Positions 33,021 through 41,793 of a stretch of 64,000 nt of DNA are shown in pieces. A program made the position numbers and the translations under genes. Numbering within the stretch: position 1 is the stretch's first letter; each line of letters opens with the position of its first letter. The DNA is from VBDM01 sp049802235 (GTDB taxonomy: Bacteria; Pseudomonadota; Gammaproteobacteria; Burkholderiales; SG8-39). Location of the stretch: assembly GCA_049802235.1 (NCBI GenBank), contig JBARMB010000064.1, positions 1 to 64,000 on the forward strand. Direction: 5' to 3'. The notes below the pieces were generated by a model. The model did not search any database, was not told the DNA's origin, and worked only from the letters and a program-made list of their open reading frames with translations.

Positions 33021-33992
33021 ATGGGAAATCCGATGTGGCGCGCATTCGCGCTTGCGATGGTTATATGCGGGTTTGCGTGCGCCGCGCTTGCCCAGTCGTA
33101 TCCGGCGAAGCCGATCAAGGTCATTGTTCCGTTCCCGCCCGGCAATACCACCGACATCATGTCGCGCCTGATCGGGCCGAAGATCACCGAGCGCCTGGGC
33201 CAGCCGGTGCTGGTGGAGAACCGTCCCGGCGCGAGCGGAATGCTCGGCCTGGATCTGGTCGCGAAAGCCGCGCCGGACGGCTACACCATCGCCGCCGGGC
33301 AGGGCGGCAATCTCGTGGTGCTGCCGCACACCAACAAAAATATTCCCTACGATTCGCTGAAGGACTTTGCGCCGATCGCCGTCTCGGCCACGAATTACCT
33401 CGGCATCGTCGCCAATCCCGACGCACCGTTCAAAACCGTGGGCGAAATGATTGCGTACGCGAAGGCCAATCCCGGCAAGCTCACGGTGGCGACCAACGGC
33501 GAGGGTGGTTTTCCGCATCTCGCCTTCGAGCAGTTGCGCGTGATGGCCGGCTTCACTTTCACGCACGTGCCGTACAAGGGCTCGGCGCAGATCGTCACCG
33601 ACGTGATCGGCGGCCAGGTGCAGGCGGCGATCGACGGCATCACCGGTCTCGCGCCGCACGCGCGCTCCGGGCGCCTGCGGCTGCTTGCGATCACCAACAA
33701 GACGCGCGTTGCGCTGTGGCCGGGTATTCCCGCCGCGGCGGAGGACGTTCCCGGCTACGAGTCGGGCGGCTGGTTCGGCTACGTCGCGCCGGCGGCGACG
33801 CCGCGCGAGATCGTGTTGAAGCTGAACGAGGAGATCAACCGCGCCATGAAGCTGCCGGAGGTGAGCGAGAAGCTGGTCGCCGCCGGCCTGATCATCGTCA
33901 CCGAGTCGCCGGAATTTTTCGGCGACATCATCAAGAGCGATTACGCGAAGTACGGCAAGCTGATGCGCGACATCGGCTTCCAGCCGCAGTAA
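33021..33992 (+). CDS. Bug/TctC-family periplasmic solute-binding protein
   Basis: A 323-residue Bug receptor with signal peptide ending CAALAQ and the signature SYPAKPIKVIVPFPPGNTTD. The binding region shows GQPVLVENRPGASG and VPYKGSAQIVTDVIGGQV. GGGGAGGAGAG before the ATG at 33021 marks the start, although the frame is open further upstream. It sits between an alpha/beta hydrolase and a class II aldolase and probably delivers the cluster's substrate. It differs clearly in sequence from the receptors at 1.8 and 39.2 kb, so it is not a recent duplicate. Confidence 0.93.
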   Translation: MGNPMWRAFALAMVICGFACAALAQSYPAKPIKVIVPFPPGNTTDIMSRLIGPKITERLGQPVLVENRPGASGMLGLDLVAKAAPDGYTIAAGQGGNLVVLPHTNKNIPYDSLKDFAPIAVSATNYLGIVANPDAPFKTVGEMIAYAKANPGKLTVATNGEGGFPHLAFEQLRVMAGFTFTHVPYKGSAQIVTDVIGGQVQAAIDGITGLAPHARSGRLRLLAITNKTRVALWPGIPAAAEDVPGYESGGWFGYVAPAATPREIVLKLNEEINRAMKLPEVSEKLVAAGLIIVTESPEFFGDIIKSDYAKYGKLMRDIGFQPQ

Positions 33993-34039
33993 GCGTGATT
34001 GCGGCTGCAGTTCCCGAAGAACAACCCTGGAGCAGACAC

Positions 34040-34747
34040 ATGGACGCGGAGCAGGCTTTGCGGCATGACGTGGCGCTCGCGAACCGCATCGTCGAACGCT
34101 TCGGCCTGTCCAACGCGTTCGGGCACGTGAGCGCGCGCATTCCGGGCACGAACACTTTCCATTTTCCGACCCGCCGCAGCCCCGGCCTTGCCGACGAGAA
34201 CAAGCTGCTCGTCCTCGACACGGACGGGAAGGTGCTCTCCGGCGCGGGCACGCCGAACAGCGAACTCTGGATCCACGCGCGCATCTACGCCGCGCGGCCC
34301 GACGTCGGCGGCGTGGTGCACGCGCATCCGCCCGCCTGCGTCTGCCTCACCCAGATCGGGCAGCCGCATCGCGTCATCCACAACCAGGGCGGCGCTTTCC
34401 TCGACGGCGTTCCCGAATACGAGCGCATCGGCCTCATCCGCACGCGCGAGCTGGGCGACCTGCTCGCGCATCGGCTCGGCGCCGGGATCGCCGTCATGAT
34501 GCGCGGCCACGGCATCACCACGGCGCTGGCCGACGTGCGCAGCGCCACGGTCGCAGCACTGTTCCTCGAGGAGAGCGCCGGCATGCAGTTGCGCATGCTG
34601 GCCGGCGCCGGCGGCGACGCCGGCCGTCTGCGCGTCTACACGCGCGAGGAAGCCGAGCGCGTAAGCGATCAGATCAGCCCGGGCATCGTGGAGCGGGCCT
34701 GGGAGTACTACGCGACCGCAGCCGAACAGAAACCGCTCGGCGGCTAA
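34040..34747 (+). CDS. Class II aldolase/adducin-family protein
   Basis: A 235-residue class II aldolase-like protein. Zinc ligands are expected in VHAHPPACVC near 98 and RGHGITT near 158. The ATG at 34040 has CTGGAG upstream; a GTG start further up is possible. The family catalyses retro-aldol or related reactions on phosphorylated or hydroxy acids. It closes the cluster that starts with the CocE-type hydrolase. Its stop overlaps the 3' end of the convergent coiled-coil gene by 4 bp. Confidence 0.85.
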   Translation: MDAEQALRHDVALANRIVERFGLSNAFGHVSARIPGTNTFHFPTRRSPGLADENKLLVLDTDGKVLSGAGTPNSELWIHARIYAARPDVGGVVHAHPPACVCLTQIGQPHRVIHNQGGAFLDGVPEYERIGLIRTRELGDLLAHRLGAGIAVMMRGHGITTALADVRSATVAALFLEESAGMQLRMLAGAGGDAGRLRVYTREEAERVSDQISPGIVERAWEYYATAAEQKPLGG

Positions 34748-34983
34748 TATCGTTTGCCGGAGCTGAACTCGGCCTTGAGGCGCGCGACCTGCTTTCTCAT
34801 CGCCTCGAGCTCGGCGCGGGCCGTCTCGGCCCTGAGCATGATTTCTCCGCTCGGCGCGCCGTCGCCGTTCGCCAGCTGATGACGCGAGACTTCCGCCTGC
34901 GCATCCCGATAGCGATCCGAGGCCGCGTTCCAACGCTCGACCAGTTGTTGCTCCTGCTCCCGCCATGTCTTGCGCTTGTCCAT
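34744..34983 (-). CDS. Small coiled-coil protein, copy 2 of duplicated module
   Basis: A 79-residue, highly charged protein with heptad-like helices (REQEQQLVERWNAAS and AELEAMRKQVARLKAEF), so a coiled coil is likely. It is divergent from the 81-residue gene at 35043. The same arrangement occurs at 21.9-22.3 kb, where this partner is truncated. No function known. Confidence 0.6.
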   Translation of the reverse strand: MDKRKTWREQEQQLVERWNAASDRYRDAQAEVSRHQLANGDGAPSGEIMLRAETARAELEAMRKQVARLKAEFSSGKRY

Positions 34984-35042
34984 AGGCTGCCCTTGAATGG
35001 TTCGTAAGTGTGATACCTTGATCGCCGCAACGAGGAGAACAG

Positions 35043-35288
35043 ATGCCGACCCACCGCGAGGAACGCGGGCAATACCTGATCGAGGCAAGCGCGTTTCATC
35101 TGCCGGGCGGAACCCAATGGCAACCCAGGCTCACGATGACGCGGCTGCCTTGCGCAAAGGCGCTCTCCAAGAGCCAGGCGTTTCCCGGCCTGACGCCGGT
35201 GTTCGAGACCGCAAGGGGCGCGACGCGTTACGCGACCGAACTCGGCAGAAGCATGGCCGACCAAGGATCCCCGCGGTTGATAGTTTAG
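35043..35288 (+). CDS. Small conserved protein, copy 2 of duplicated module
   Basis: An 81-residue protein with GAGGAG ribosome site, clearly homologous over its whole length to the product of 22093-22338. It shares WQPRLTMTRL, LSKSQAFPGLTP and RYATELGRSMAD with it. A bidirectional terminator follows. No known family. Conservation of frame in both copies indicates that the protein is expressed and selected. Confidence 0.65.
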   Translation: MPTHREERGQYLIEASAFHLPGGTQWQPRLTMTRLPCAKALSKSQAFPGLTPVFETARGATRYATELGRSMADQGSPRLIV

Positions 35289-35305
35289 GAACACGCTCCA
35301 CACTG

Positions 35306-35335
35306 AAAAAAAAAGCCCGGTCTCCCGGGCTTTTT
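35306..35335. terminator. Bidirectional rho-independent terminator
   Basis: GCCCGG (35315-35320) pairs with CCGGGC (35325-35330), with a run of As before and five Ts after the stem. It serves the plus-strand 81-residue gene and the minus-strand cold-shock gene. Confidence 0.85.
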
Positions 35336-35351
35336 AGCATCATAAGCGATG

Positions 35352-35558
35352 TTACTCGATCGGCTTGATGTTGACCGCCTGATCGCCTTTGGGGCCGGCG
35401 GTGATGTCGAAGGTCACCTTCTGGTTTTCCTTCAGGCTCTTGAAGCCGCCGCCCTGGATCGCCGAGAAGTGGGCGAAGACATCCTTGCCGCCGCCATCGG
35501 GAGTGATGAATCCGAAGCCTTTGGCGTCGTTGAACCACTTTACTATACCTGTACTCAT
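35352..35558 (-). CDS. Cold-shock protein, CspA family
   Basis: A 68-residue cold-shock domain protein. RNA-binding motifs RNP1 (KGFGFI) and RNP2 (VFAHF) are both intact. It begins STGIVKWFNDAKGFGFI and ends AVNIKPIE. Such proteins melt RNA structure as chaperones. A TATAAT box at 35712-35717 on the minus strand would give a 5' leader of roughly 150 nt, as is common for cold-shock genes with thermosensitive leaders. Confidence 0.95.
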   Translation of the reverse strand: MSTGIVKWFNDAKGFGFITPDGGGKDVFAHFSAIQGGGFKSLKENQKVTFDITAGPKGDQAVNIKPIE

Positions 35559-35717
35559 GTCTGCTCTTCTTCCTGAAAAATGAAAAATAGGGCATTTTGT
35601 CTGCCCGTGTGCGGGGACTTCAAGGGAAGAGAAAACGACGCCCTGATGAGTACAGCGCAAACGCTGCAACGGACCAGAAAATTTCACTGCACTTGAGAAT
35701 CCTGCAAACTCATTATA
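35559..35717 (-). promoter_or_regulatory. Promoter and long 5' leader of the cold-shock gene
   Basis: On the minus strand TATAAT (35717-35712) is a good -10 box; the -35 region is poor. The transcript would begin near 35705 and leave about 147 nt before the start codon. Leaders of this length often carry cold-responsive structure in csp genes. The plus strand between here and 36035 holds no clear gene. Confidence 0.45.
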
Positions 35718-36035
35718 CAGCAACAGGTCAATACAGTGGGGCCCGAGTCGAATGCCTGGGTTTGCACCGCAGCAAATGCGACTCCGGGCCGTGGAGCTTC
35801 AGTCCACCACGGCGACCATCCGAGTCTCGACCCGCTGCCCGGGCTCGCCGACCTCCGGGACCGCCATGTTGGCCGTGGTCGGCTTGTGATTGCAACGGGC
35901 AAGGCAGGAGTTGAACACCGTGCTCGCCTTGCAGTGTCCAGTGGTCGCCCGTGCGCGGCGAAGCGTTTATACTGTTCGAGCGATTCGTATTGCGATCCGC
36001 GCCTTGTTTGCGCCGGTATTCAGCAAGGGGCCCGC

Positions 36036-36830
36036 ATGAGAAAAAAACTCGTCATTGCAGCGATACTCGGGACGGTTTCGTTGCCTGCGGCTGCGCAGAC
36101 GAATCCGTCGGCCGATCCCCTCGCGACCCGACCCGGCTGGCAGGCCGGCGGGCAAATCTCGGGCTATCGCTACGAGGAGCCCAATGGGGGTGCGAAGCTC
36201 TCGGGCGCCAGAGGCGGCCCTGCCGGCGTCTATACCTACGACCACGCGGGCCAATGGTTTTTCAGGGCTGACGGACGCTACTCGTACGGCAAACTGCGAT
36301 ACGAGGGTTCAGGCACGAAGGACTCGGTTCCCGATTCGATTCTTGAAATTCGGGGAGTTTTCGGCAAGGATTTTTTCCTCGGCGGCGGGGTTTCCCTTTC
36401 GCCGTACGCGGGACTTGGCCACCGCTTTCTCTACAACGACCTGAGAGGCACGACCTCCAGCGGCACCGCCGGCTACCGGCGCTATTCCAACTACCTGTAT
36501 GCGCCTCTGGGGCTGACTTCCCGTTTCAGCGCCGGCGATCAGTGGGTCATCGCAGCGACCGTCGAATACGACTATTTCATAAGAGGAAGACAGGTGTCGC
36601 TGCTCACGGACGCCAATTCCGGGTATGGCGATGCCTATAACACGCAAAGGAGAGGGCGCGGCTATCGCCTCTCGGTCATGGCGGAAAAAGACCACTGGGC
36701 GTTCGGTCCGTGGATGCACTACTGGAGCATCGAGGACTCCGATGTCGTATGGATCGCTCCCGGCGTCGGCGGAATGGAACCGAAAAACTGGACGCGGGAA
36801 GCCGGAGTCGAAGTCAGGTACAGGTTTTAG
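36036..36830 (+). CDS. Outer-membrane beta-barrel protein
   Basis: A 264-residue exported protein. Residues 1-20 form a signal peptide ending PAAAQ. The mature part is rich in alternating aromatic strands (GWQAGGQISGYRYEE, WFFRADGRYSYGKLRYEG, NYLYAPLGLTSRF) and ends in VEVRYRF, the C-terminal phenylalanine signature for outer-membrane insertion. AAGGGG precedes the ATG. No named family is recognised; OmpW/OMP_b-brl-like barrels have similar size. Confidence 0.8.
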   Translation: MRKKLVIAAILGTVSLPAAAQTNPSADPLATRPGWQAGGQISGYRYEEPNGGAKLSGARGGPAGVYTYDHAGQWFFRADGRYSYGKLRYEGSGTKDSVPDSILEIRGVFGKDFFLGGGVSLSPYAGLGHRFLYNDLRGTTSSGTAGYRRYSNYLYAPLGLTSRFSAGDQWVIAATVEYDYFIRGRQVSLLTDANSGYGDAYNTQRRGRGYRLSVMAEKDHWAFGPWMHYWSIEDSDVVWIAPGVGGMEPKNWTREAGVEVRYRF

Positions 36831-36882
36831 GACGCGGCGATCAGCGGTGTGCCCCCGGCAACGGCGAAATCCTCGCCTTGCG

Positions 36883-37833
36883 CTAGGCGCGGTTCATCCC
36901 CGTCACGCCGGATTCGGCGATCACCTCGGGAACGGCTGAAGGATTCTGCGGCGCCATGATGTGCGCGCCGGCGATGCCGGGCGTCGCGGCGAGTTGCTGC
37001 AGGATTTCGATGCAGATTTTCTTTCCCTCGAGTTTCGGATCGCGCGCGCGCTCGATGCGCTCGACGATCTCCTCCGGGATGATGGTGCCGAAGAGCTTCT
37101 CCTTCATCCAGCGGGCCGAGCGCGCCGACGGGATCGGCGCGACCCCGATCAGAATCGGCAGCTTCTGCGCGATGCCGAGATCGAGCAGCCGCGCCGCGTA
37201 TCTGCGCACGACCTTCATGTCCATGCAGAACTGAGTCTGGATGAAATCGGCGCCCGCCTCGAGCTTGGCCCTGAGCCCCGCGGGATTCCAGTCCGCGGGC
37301 GGGTCCACGGGCAGGTCGGCCGCGCCGAGCACGAGACTGACCGCACCCTTGATCTCGGTACCGGATGGAAGCTTGCGCTCCGAGCGCATCCGGTGCGCCA
37401 TCGCCAGAAGAGCCTGGGTATCGAGGTCGAACACCGGCTTCGCTTCCGGCTGGTCTCCGGCCTTGGGATCATCGCCGCGCAGCATCAGGATATTGCGCAC
37501 GCCGAGCGCCACGGCCCCGAGCAGATCGCTCTGGAGCGCGATCCGGTTCCGGTCACGGCAGGTGATCTGGAGAATCGGCTCGACGCCGTTCTGGATGAGG
37601 AAGTGCGCTGCCACCAGGCTCGACAGATGCGCTCTTGCGCCTGCGCCGTCGGTGACGTTCACCGCGGTCGCGAGGCCGCGCAACGGCAGCGCGCGGGCGA
37701 TGAATTCGGCCGGGTCGGTCGAGACCGGCGGGGAAAGCTCGGCCGTGACGACGTATCGGCCGCTCTTCAGGCGTGCTTCAAGCTCGCTCGCTGCGGTTGC
37801 ATGCAGTGTTTTTCCCCTGGCTGCGCTGGTCAT
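36883..37833 (-). CDS. metF: Methylenetetrahydrofolate reductase-family protein
   Basis: A 316-residue TIM-barrel flavoprotein of the MetF family. VVTAELSPPVSTDPAEF at the N-terminus, ILQITCRDRNRIALQSDLLGA near 90, LMLRGDDP near 118 and ADFIQTQFCMD near 200 are typical. The enzyme reduces methylene-THF to methyl-THF. It is somewhat divergent from standard MetF and resembles the group often found with one-carbon or aromatic O-demethylation genes; that context is not present here. Function is therefore likely but not certain. Confidence 0.8.
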   Translation of the reverse strand: MTSAARGKTLHATAASELEARLKSGRYVVTAELSPPVSTDPAEFIARALPLRGLATAVNVTDGAGARAHLSSLVAAHFLIQNGVEPILQITCRDRNRIALQSDLLGAVALGVRNILMLRGDDPKAGDQPEAKPVFDLDTQALLAMAHRMRSERKLPSGTEIKGAVSLVLGAADLPVDPPADWNPAGLRAKLEAGADFIQTQFCMDMKVVRRYAARLLDLGIAQKLPILIGVAPIPSARSARWMKEKLFGTIIPEEIVERIERARDPKLEGKKICIEILQQLAATPGIAGAHIMAPQNPSAVPEVIAESGVTGMNRA

Positions 37834-38165
37834 TCGATTCGCTCTGGTCTCTGGGTAGATGTCCCGGGTTTCGCGCCGCCCGCATCAGAAGATGAGGCCG
37901 ATCGGGCCGGGCGCCATCATATAACAACGCCCGAAGAGACCGGAGCCGGATTATCTGCAGGGCCGCACGTCAGGCCTCCCCTGCCTCTATGATTCCAGCC
38001 CGGCACGCACACCGATTCACGCTCAATGAGGAAACCCCGATGATGCGACAACCTGACCAGAATCTAAACCGGAGCGGCGCGGGGACGCAATTCGATGAAG
38101 TATCGGAACTCGCGCCGGTTCGTTCCCGCGCGGTCTGCTAAGCTGATCCTTTGCCGGACAAGTCA
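37834..38165. other. Divergent intergenic region
   Basis: About 330 bp between the minus-strand metF-like gene and the plus-strand S1/P1 nuclease gene. No gene, repeat or hairpin of note is visible. Promoters for both genes are expected here. Confidence 0.5.
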
Positions 38166-39041
38166 ATGCAGAGCACCGCGCGGATTCTCGCTTTATTGCT
38201 GGCTCTCGGGACGCCGGCGGCCGATGCTTTCGCCTGGGGTCCGGAGGGCCATCGGATGGTCGGCGAGATCGCGACCCGATACCTTTCTGCCGAAGCGAGC
38301 CGGCAGGTCGCGGCGCTGCTCAAGGGCGACCGCCTTGCGGACGGGCATCTGTCTCACAGGAAGACTCTGGGCGAGGTCGCAAGCTGGGCCGATGAGATCA
38401 AGGACTACTCCTGGGGAAAAAAGCGCGGCGCGTGGCATTTCGACGATCTCCCGGTGTGCGGAAGCGCGGATTATTCGCGCTACTGCCGCAAGGGCGCGTG
38501 CGCCTCCACGCAGCTTGCCCGGCAGATCGAGATCCTCGGCAACCGGGAGCTGCCGATCCACCGGCGCAACGAGGCGCTGAAATGGGTCGTGCATCTGATG
38601 GGCGACATTCATCAGCCGCTGCACGCGGCCGACCGGCACGACCGCGGCGGCAACAGGGTGGAAGTGTCGTTCTTCGGCCAGCGCGACAATCCGCCCTACG
38701 GGGAGCTCAATCTGCACGCCGTCTGGGACATTCACATGGTGCAGCGGCTGGTCGCGGAACGCGGCGGGGAAAATGCCGTCGTCTCCGCGCGCATCGACGA
38801 CGCCGACAAGTCGGCGTGGGAACGCGGCTCGGTTTCCGACTGGGTGAACGAGAGCAACCTCATCGCCAGGAACTTCGTCTATCCCGCGTTGCCGGTGAGA
38901 TTCTCGTGCTCCGGCAGAATCACGGACGTGCTGACGCTCGACCAGGCGTATTACTCGAAGGCGGCGCCCGTCATCGAGACGCAGATCAGAAAGGCCGGCA
39001 TCCGGCTCGCACGCGTGCTGAACGAGACGCTGGGGCGCTAG
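38166..39041 (+). CDS. S1/P1-type zinc nuclease
   Basis: A 291-residue secreted nuclease. The signal peptide ends at DAFA, so the mature protein begins with Trp (WGPEGHRMVGEIA), whose amino group binds zinc in this family. Further zinc ligands are seen in ASWADEIK near 80, WVVHLMGDIHQPLHAADRHDRGGN near 140-165 and LHAVWDIH near 185. All nine ligands seem present. It would degrade single-stranded DNA and RNA in the periplasm or outside the cell. A TTG five codons earlier is a less likely start. Confidence 0.88.
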   Translation: MQSTARILALLLALGTPAADAFAWGPEGHRMVGEIATRYLSAEASRQVAALLKGDRLADGHLSHRKTLGEVASWADEIKDYSWGKKRGAWHFDDLPVCGSADYSRYCRKGACASTQLARQIEILGNRELPIHRRNEALKWVVHLMGDIHQPLHAADRHDRGGNRVEVSFFGQRDNPPYGELNLHAVWDIHMVQRLVAERGGENAVVSARIDDADKSAWERGSVSDWVNESNLIARNFVYPALPVRFSCSGRITDVLTLDQAYYSKAAPVIETQIRKAGIRLARVLNETLGR

Positions 39042-39156
39042 TCCGGTAGCTGCCGATTCCGTGTCTCGGTGACGGGTTGCCGCGTTTCCACGGGTGCATG
39101 TATTCGTGACCCGACAGTGGTACCCTTCGCAAATCTTTTCACGGGGAGAAGAAATC

Positions 39157-40143
39157 ATGGTCCGTTCCATCTTGCGCCGCGGCGTGATCGTCGCAGTCGT
39201 CGCCACGATCGCCGGACTTGCCGCGCTGCCCGCCGCCGCACAGGGCTGGCCTGCCAAGCCGGTTAAATTCATCGTTCCGTTCCCGCCGGGCGGCTCGGTC
39301 GATCCGCTGGCGCGTCTGGCGGCGGCGAAGCTCGGCGAGGCGCTGGGCCAGCAGTTCATCGTCGAGAACAAGCCGGGGGCCTCGGGCTCGATCGGCACTG
39401 CGTTTGTCGCCAAGTCGCCGGCCGACGGCTACACCTTCGTATGGGTGTTCGACACGCACGGGGTCAATCCGTCGCTGTATCCGAACCTGCCCTACGATAC
39501 GGTGAAGGACCTCGCGCCGGTGATGCTGGTCGGCACCGCACCGATGGTGATCGCCACCCCGGCGTCGCGCCCCTACCGGAGTTTCGCCGACGTCATCCGC
39601 GCCGCGAAGGCCGCCCCGGGCACGCTGACCTTCGGCACCATCGGCAACGGCAGCCTCGCGCACCTGACGATGACGCTCATCGAGCAGGCGGCGGGCATCA
39701 AGCTCGTGCACGTGCCGTACAAGGGCGGCGGACCGCTCACCCAGGATGCGCTCGGCGGCCAGATCGATTTCGCCGTTGCCTCCGTGGCGGCGCAGGCGCC
39801 GCACATACGCGGCGGGAAACTGCGCGCCATCGCCGTCACCGGCGACAAACGCTCGCACGTGCTTCCCGACGTACCGGCGCTGGCGGAGGAGGGCTTCCCG
39901 GGCTTCTCGGCAGTGGCTTGGTGGGGCGTGTTCGCGCCCGCCGGCACGCCGCAGCCGATCCTCGACAAGTTCCACGCCGAACTGTTCAGGGCGTTCAACC
40001 AGCCCGAGATCAGAAAGCAGCTCACCGAGCAGCTGGGAATGGACCTCGCCCTCAGCACGCCCGAAGCGCTGCAGAAATTCCTCGTCGGCCAGATCGACCG
40101 CTGGGGCAAAGTCGTGCGCGACAACAATATCCGCGCCGAGTGA
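39157..40143 (+). CDS. Bug/TctC-family periplasmic solute-binding protein
   Basis: A 328-residue Bug receptor. Signal peptide to PAAAQ near residue 30, then GWPAKPVKFIVPFPPGGSVD, GQQFIVENKPGASGSIGT and VPYKGGGPLTQDALGGQI. The ATG at 39157 has GGGGAGAAG upstream. The ZnuA-like gene begins 14 bp after its stop, so the two are likely co-transcribed, an unusual pairing of two receptor proteins without transporter genes. Confidence 0.93.
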   Translation: MVRSILRRGVIVAVVATIAGLAALPAAAQGWPAKPVKFIVPFPPGGSVDPLARLAAAKLGEALGQQFIVENKPGASGSIGTAFVAKSPADGYTFVWVFDTHGVNPSLYPNLPYDTVKDLAPVMLVGTAPMVIATPASRPYRSFADVIRAAKAAPGTLTFGTIGNGSLAHLTMTLIEQAAGIKLVHVPYKGGGPLTQDALGGQIDFAVASVAAQAPHIRGGKLRAIAVTGDKRSHVLPDVPALAEEGFPGFSAVAWWGVFAPAGTPQPILDKFHAELFRAFNQPEIRKQLTEQLGMDLALSTPEALQKFLVGQIDRWGKVVRDNNIRAE

Positions 40144-40157
40144 ATCGGTCGGCAGCC

Positions 40158-41072
40158 ATGCCGGCGATTAAAATTCGCGCCGCTGCGTTTGCGGTATTGC
40201 TGTTTGCCCATGCGCACGGCGCACTCGCGCATCACATCTTCGCCTGCGAGCCCGAATGGGCGGCGCTGTCAGAGGAACTGGGCGGACCCATGGTGTCGGT
40301 TTTCAGCGCCACCACCGCTCTTCAGGACCCGCATCGCATCGAAGCCCGGCCCAGCCTGATCGCGCGAGTGCGCAACGCCGACCTGCTGATCTGCACCGGG
40401 CTCGGGATCGAGGACGGGTGGCTGCCGATTCTGATCCGCGAGTCGGGCAACGACAGGCTCCAGCCCGGCAAACCGGGTTACCTGATCGCGGGAGACTACG
40501 TCGAGAAGCTGAATCTCCCGAAGGTGCTGGACCGCTCGCTGGGAGACGTTCACGCCCAGGGGAACCACCACATCCAGGGCGATCCGCGCAATATCCTGCT
40601 GGTGGCGGACGAGCTTGCCGGGCGCCTGACCCGGATCGACCCGGCCCATCAGGCCTATTTCCAGACGCGCCACAAGGCGTTTTCGGAGCGCTGGCGGGAG
40701 GCGATCCATCGCTGGGAGGAGCAGGCCGCTCCGCTCAGGGGCGTGGGGATCGTCGGGCATCATGAAGCCTGGCCGTATCTGTGCCGCTGGCTCGGGATGC
40801 GCGAAGTCGCGGTCATGGAGCCCAAGCCGGGCATCGAGCCGACGATTGCGCACCTGCAGGAGGTGCTGGCGACATTGCAGCACGCCCCCGCAAACATGAT
40901 TGTGCGCGCAAGCTACAACAATGCGCGCGCTTCCGAATGGCTTGCCGAGCGCACCCGGCTGCCGGCGGTGGTGCTGCCGTCCACGGTCGGCGGCACGGAC
41001 GGCGCCAAAGATCTGTTCAGTTTCTACGAAGACATCATCCGCCGCCTGCTCGCGGCGGCGGGAAAATCCTGA
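40158..41072 (+). CDS. ZnuA-like metal ABC-transporter substrate-binding protein
   Basis: A 304-residue exported protein of the cluster A-I metal-binding family. Signal peptide to about residue 24, followed by HHIFACEPEWAALSEELGG. The expected metal histidines lie in TALQDPHRIEARPS near 60, GNHHIQGDP near 138 and GHHEAWPYL near 200. The His-rich loop typical of zinc-specific ZnuA is missing, so manganese or another ligand is possible. No ATPase or permease gene is adjacent. It follows the Bug receptor gene by 14 bp. Confidence 0.82.
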   Translation: MPAIKIRAAAFAVLLFAHAHGALAHHIFACEPEWAALSEELGGPMVSVFSATTALQDPHRIEARPSLIARVRNADLLICTGLGIEDGWLPILIRESGNDRLQPGKPGYLIAGDYVEKLNLPKVLDRSLGDVHAQGNHHIQGDPRNILLVADELAGRLTRIDPAHQAYFQTRHKAFSERWREAIHRWEEQAAPLRGVGIVGHHEAWPYLCRWLGMREVAVMEPKPGIEPTIAHLQEVLATLQHAPANMIVRASYNNARASEWLAERTRLPAVVLPSTVGGTDGAKDLFSFYEDIIRRLLAAAGKS

Positions 41073-41102
41073 GAGCGGAAATTCGCCGGGGCGCCGGCGA
41101 GG

Positions 41103-41456
41103 CTAGGACGCCGGCGGGAGCTTGCAGTTGGCGAAGAGCGTCGCGCCTTCCTCCTCGAGCATCGCCTCGCCGCCCGTGGTCGAGAGCGTGGTGCGGCCGT
41201 TGCCGTATTTCGTCCCCGGGCCGGCGGGCATGCCGTCGAGACGGAACTCGCGTTCCGGGTAGATGATCATCGCCGACTTGCCGTCCCCGGCGTAGACGAC
41301 CACCAGTTGCTTGCCGCCGTCGCAGGCGTAGATCTTCGCATCGCGTGGAATTCGCGGCGCGTCGGCGTCGTAGCTGTCCGTCCACGGCAAGCTGCCGCAG
41401 CCGGCGAGCAGTCCCGCCGTCGCGATAAGAATTGCGGCCGATTTCGTTTTTCGCAT
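41103..41456 (-). CDS. MliC-like lipoprotein (C-type lysozyme inhibitor family)
   Basis: A 117-residue lipoprotein with lipobox LLAGC at residues 16-20. The mature part has the MliC pattern: IYACDGGKQLVVVY near 42, YGNGRTTLSTTGGEAMLEEEG and a final cysteine in FANCK, probably forming a disulfide with the first. MliC proteins protect the cell wall against C-type lysozyme. It is convergent with the ZnuA-like gene. Confidence 0.8.
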   Translation of the reverse strand: MRKTKSAAILIATAGLLAGCGSLPWTDSYDADAPRIPRDAKIYACDGGKQLVVVYAGDGKSAMIIYPEREFRLDGMPAGPGTKYGNGRTTLSTTGGEAMLEEEGATLFANCKLPPAS

Positions 41457-41466
41457 ATAAGTTCCA

Positions 41467-41721
41467 TCAATTGTTGTAGCTGACCAGGGTCGAGCGGTTG
41501 ACCTCGAAGCTGCGTGCTTGCGGGTCGTTTATCACCAGGGGGCGGTCGTTCATCTGCGCGTCTTCTTCCTGTCGGCGGGGCGGGTGAATTCCGGCATTGT
41601 GCCGGATTTCCTGGTCGGCCTTGATGTTGGCGGCTTTCACGACCGGACGGAATCTGGCGATTTCGTTTTTGATCATAGCGGCAGACTGCTCCGGGGTATT
41701 GCCCGGCGGCTCGACGCCCAT
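41467..41721 (-). pseudogene. Fused scraps of a Bug receptor C-terminus and a Rieske oxygenase N-terminus
   Basis: One short open frame on the minus strand. Its first part, GVEPPGNTPEQSAAMIK through VVKAANIKAD, is the end of a Bug/TctC receptor. From an ATG at 41553, with AGGAAGA upstream, it reads MNDRPLVINDPQARSFEV and NRSTLVS, like the beginning of an aromatic ring-hydroxylating dioxygenase large subunit, and stops after 28 residues. The bulk of both genes is gone. This looks like the trace of a deleted catabolic operon. Confidence 0.55.
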
Positions 41722-41755
41722 CGCTAATCCCCTTACCCGCCCGCTACGCTCGCCT

Positions 41756-41779
41756 CCCTCTCCCGCTCGCGGGAGAGGG
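41756..41779. repeat. Perfect 10-bp palindromic hairpin
   Basis: CCCTCTCCCG and CGGGAGAGGG form a ten-base stem around CTCG. It lies just after the stop of the minus-strand panE gene and may act as its terminator. This CCCTCTCCC hairpin type is common between genes of proteobacteria. Confidence 0.6.
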
Positions 41780-41793
41780 TTGGGGTGAGGGGC

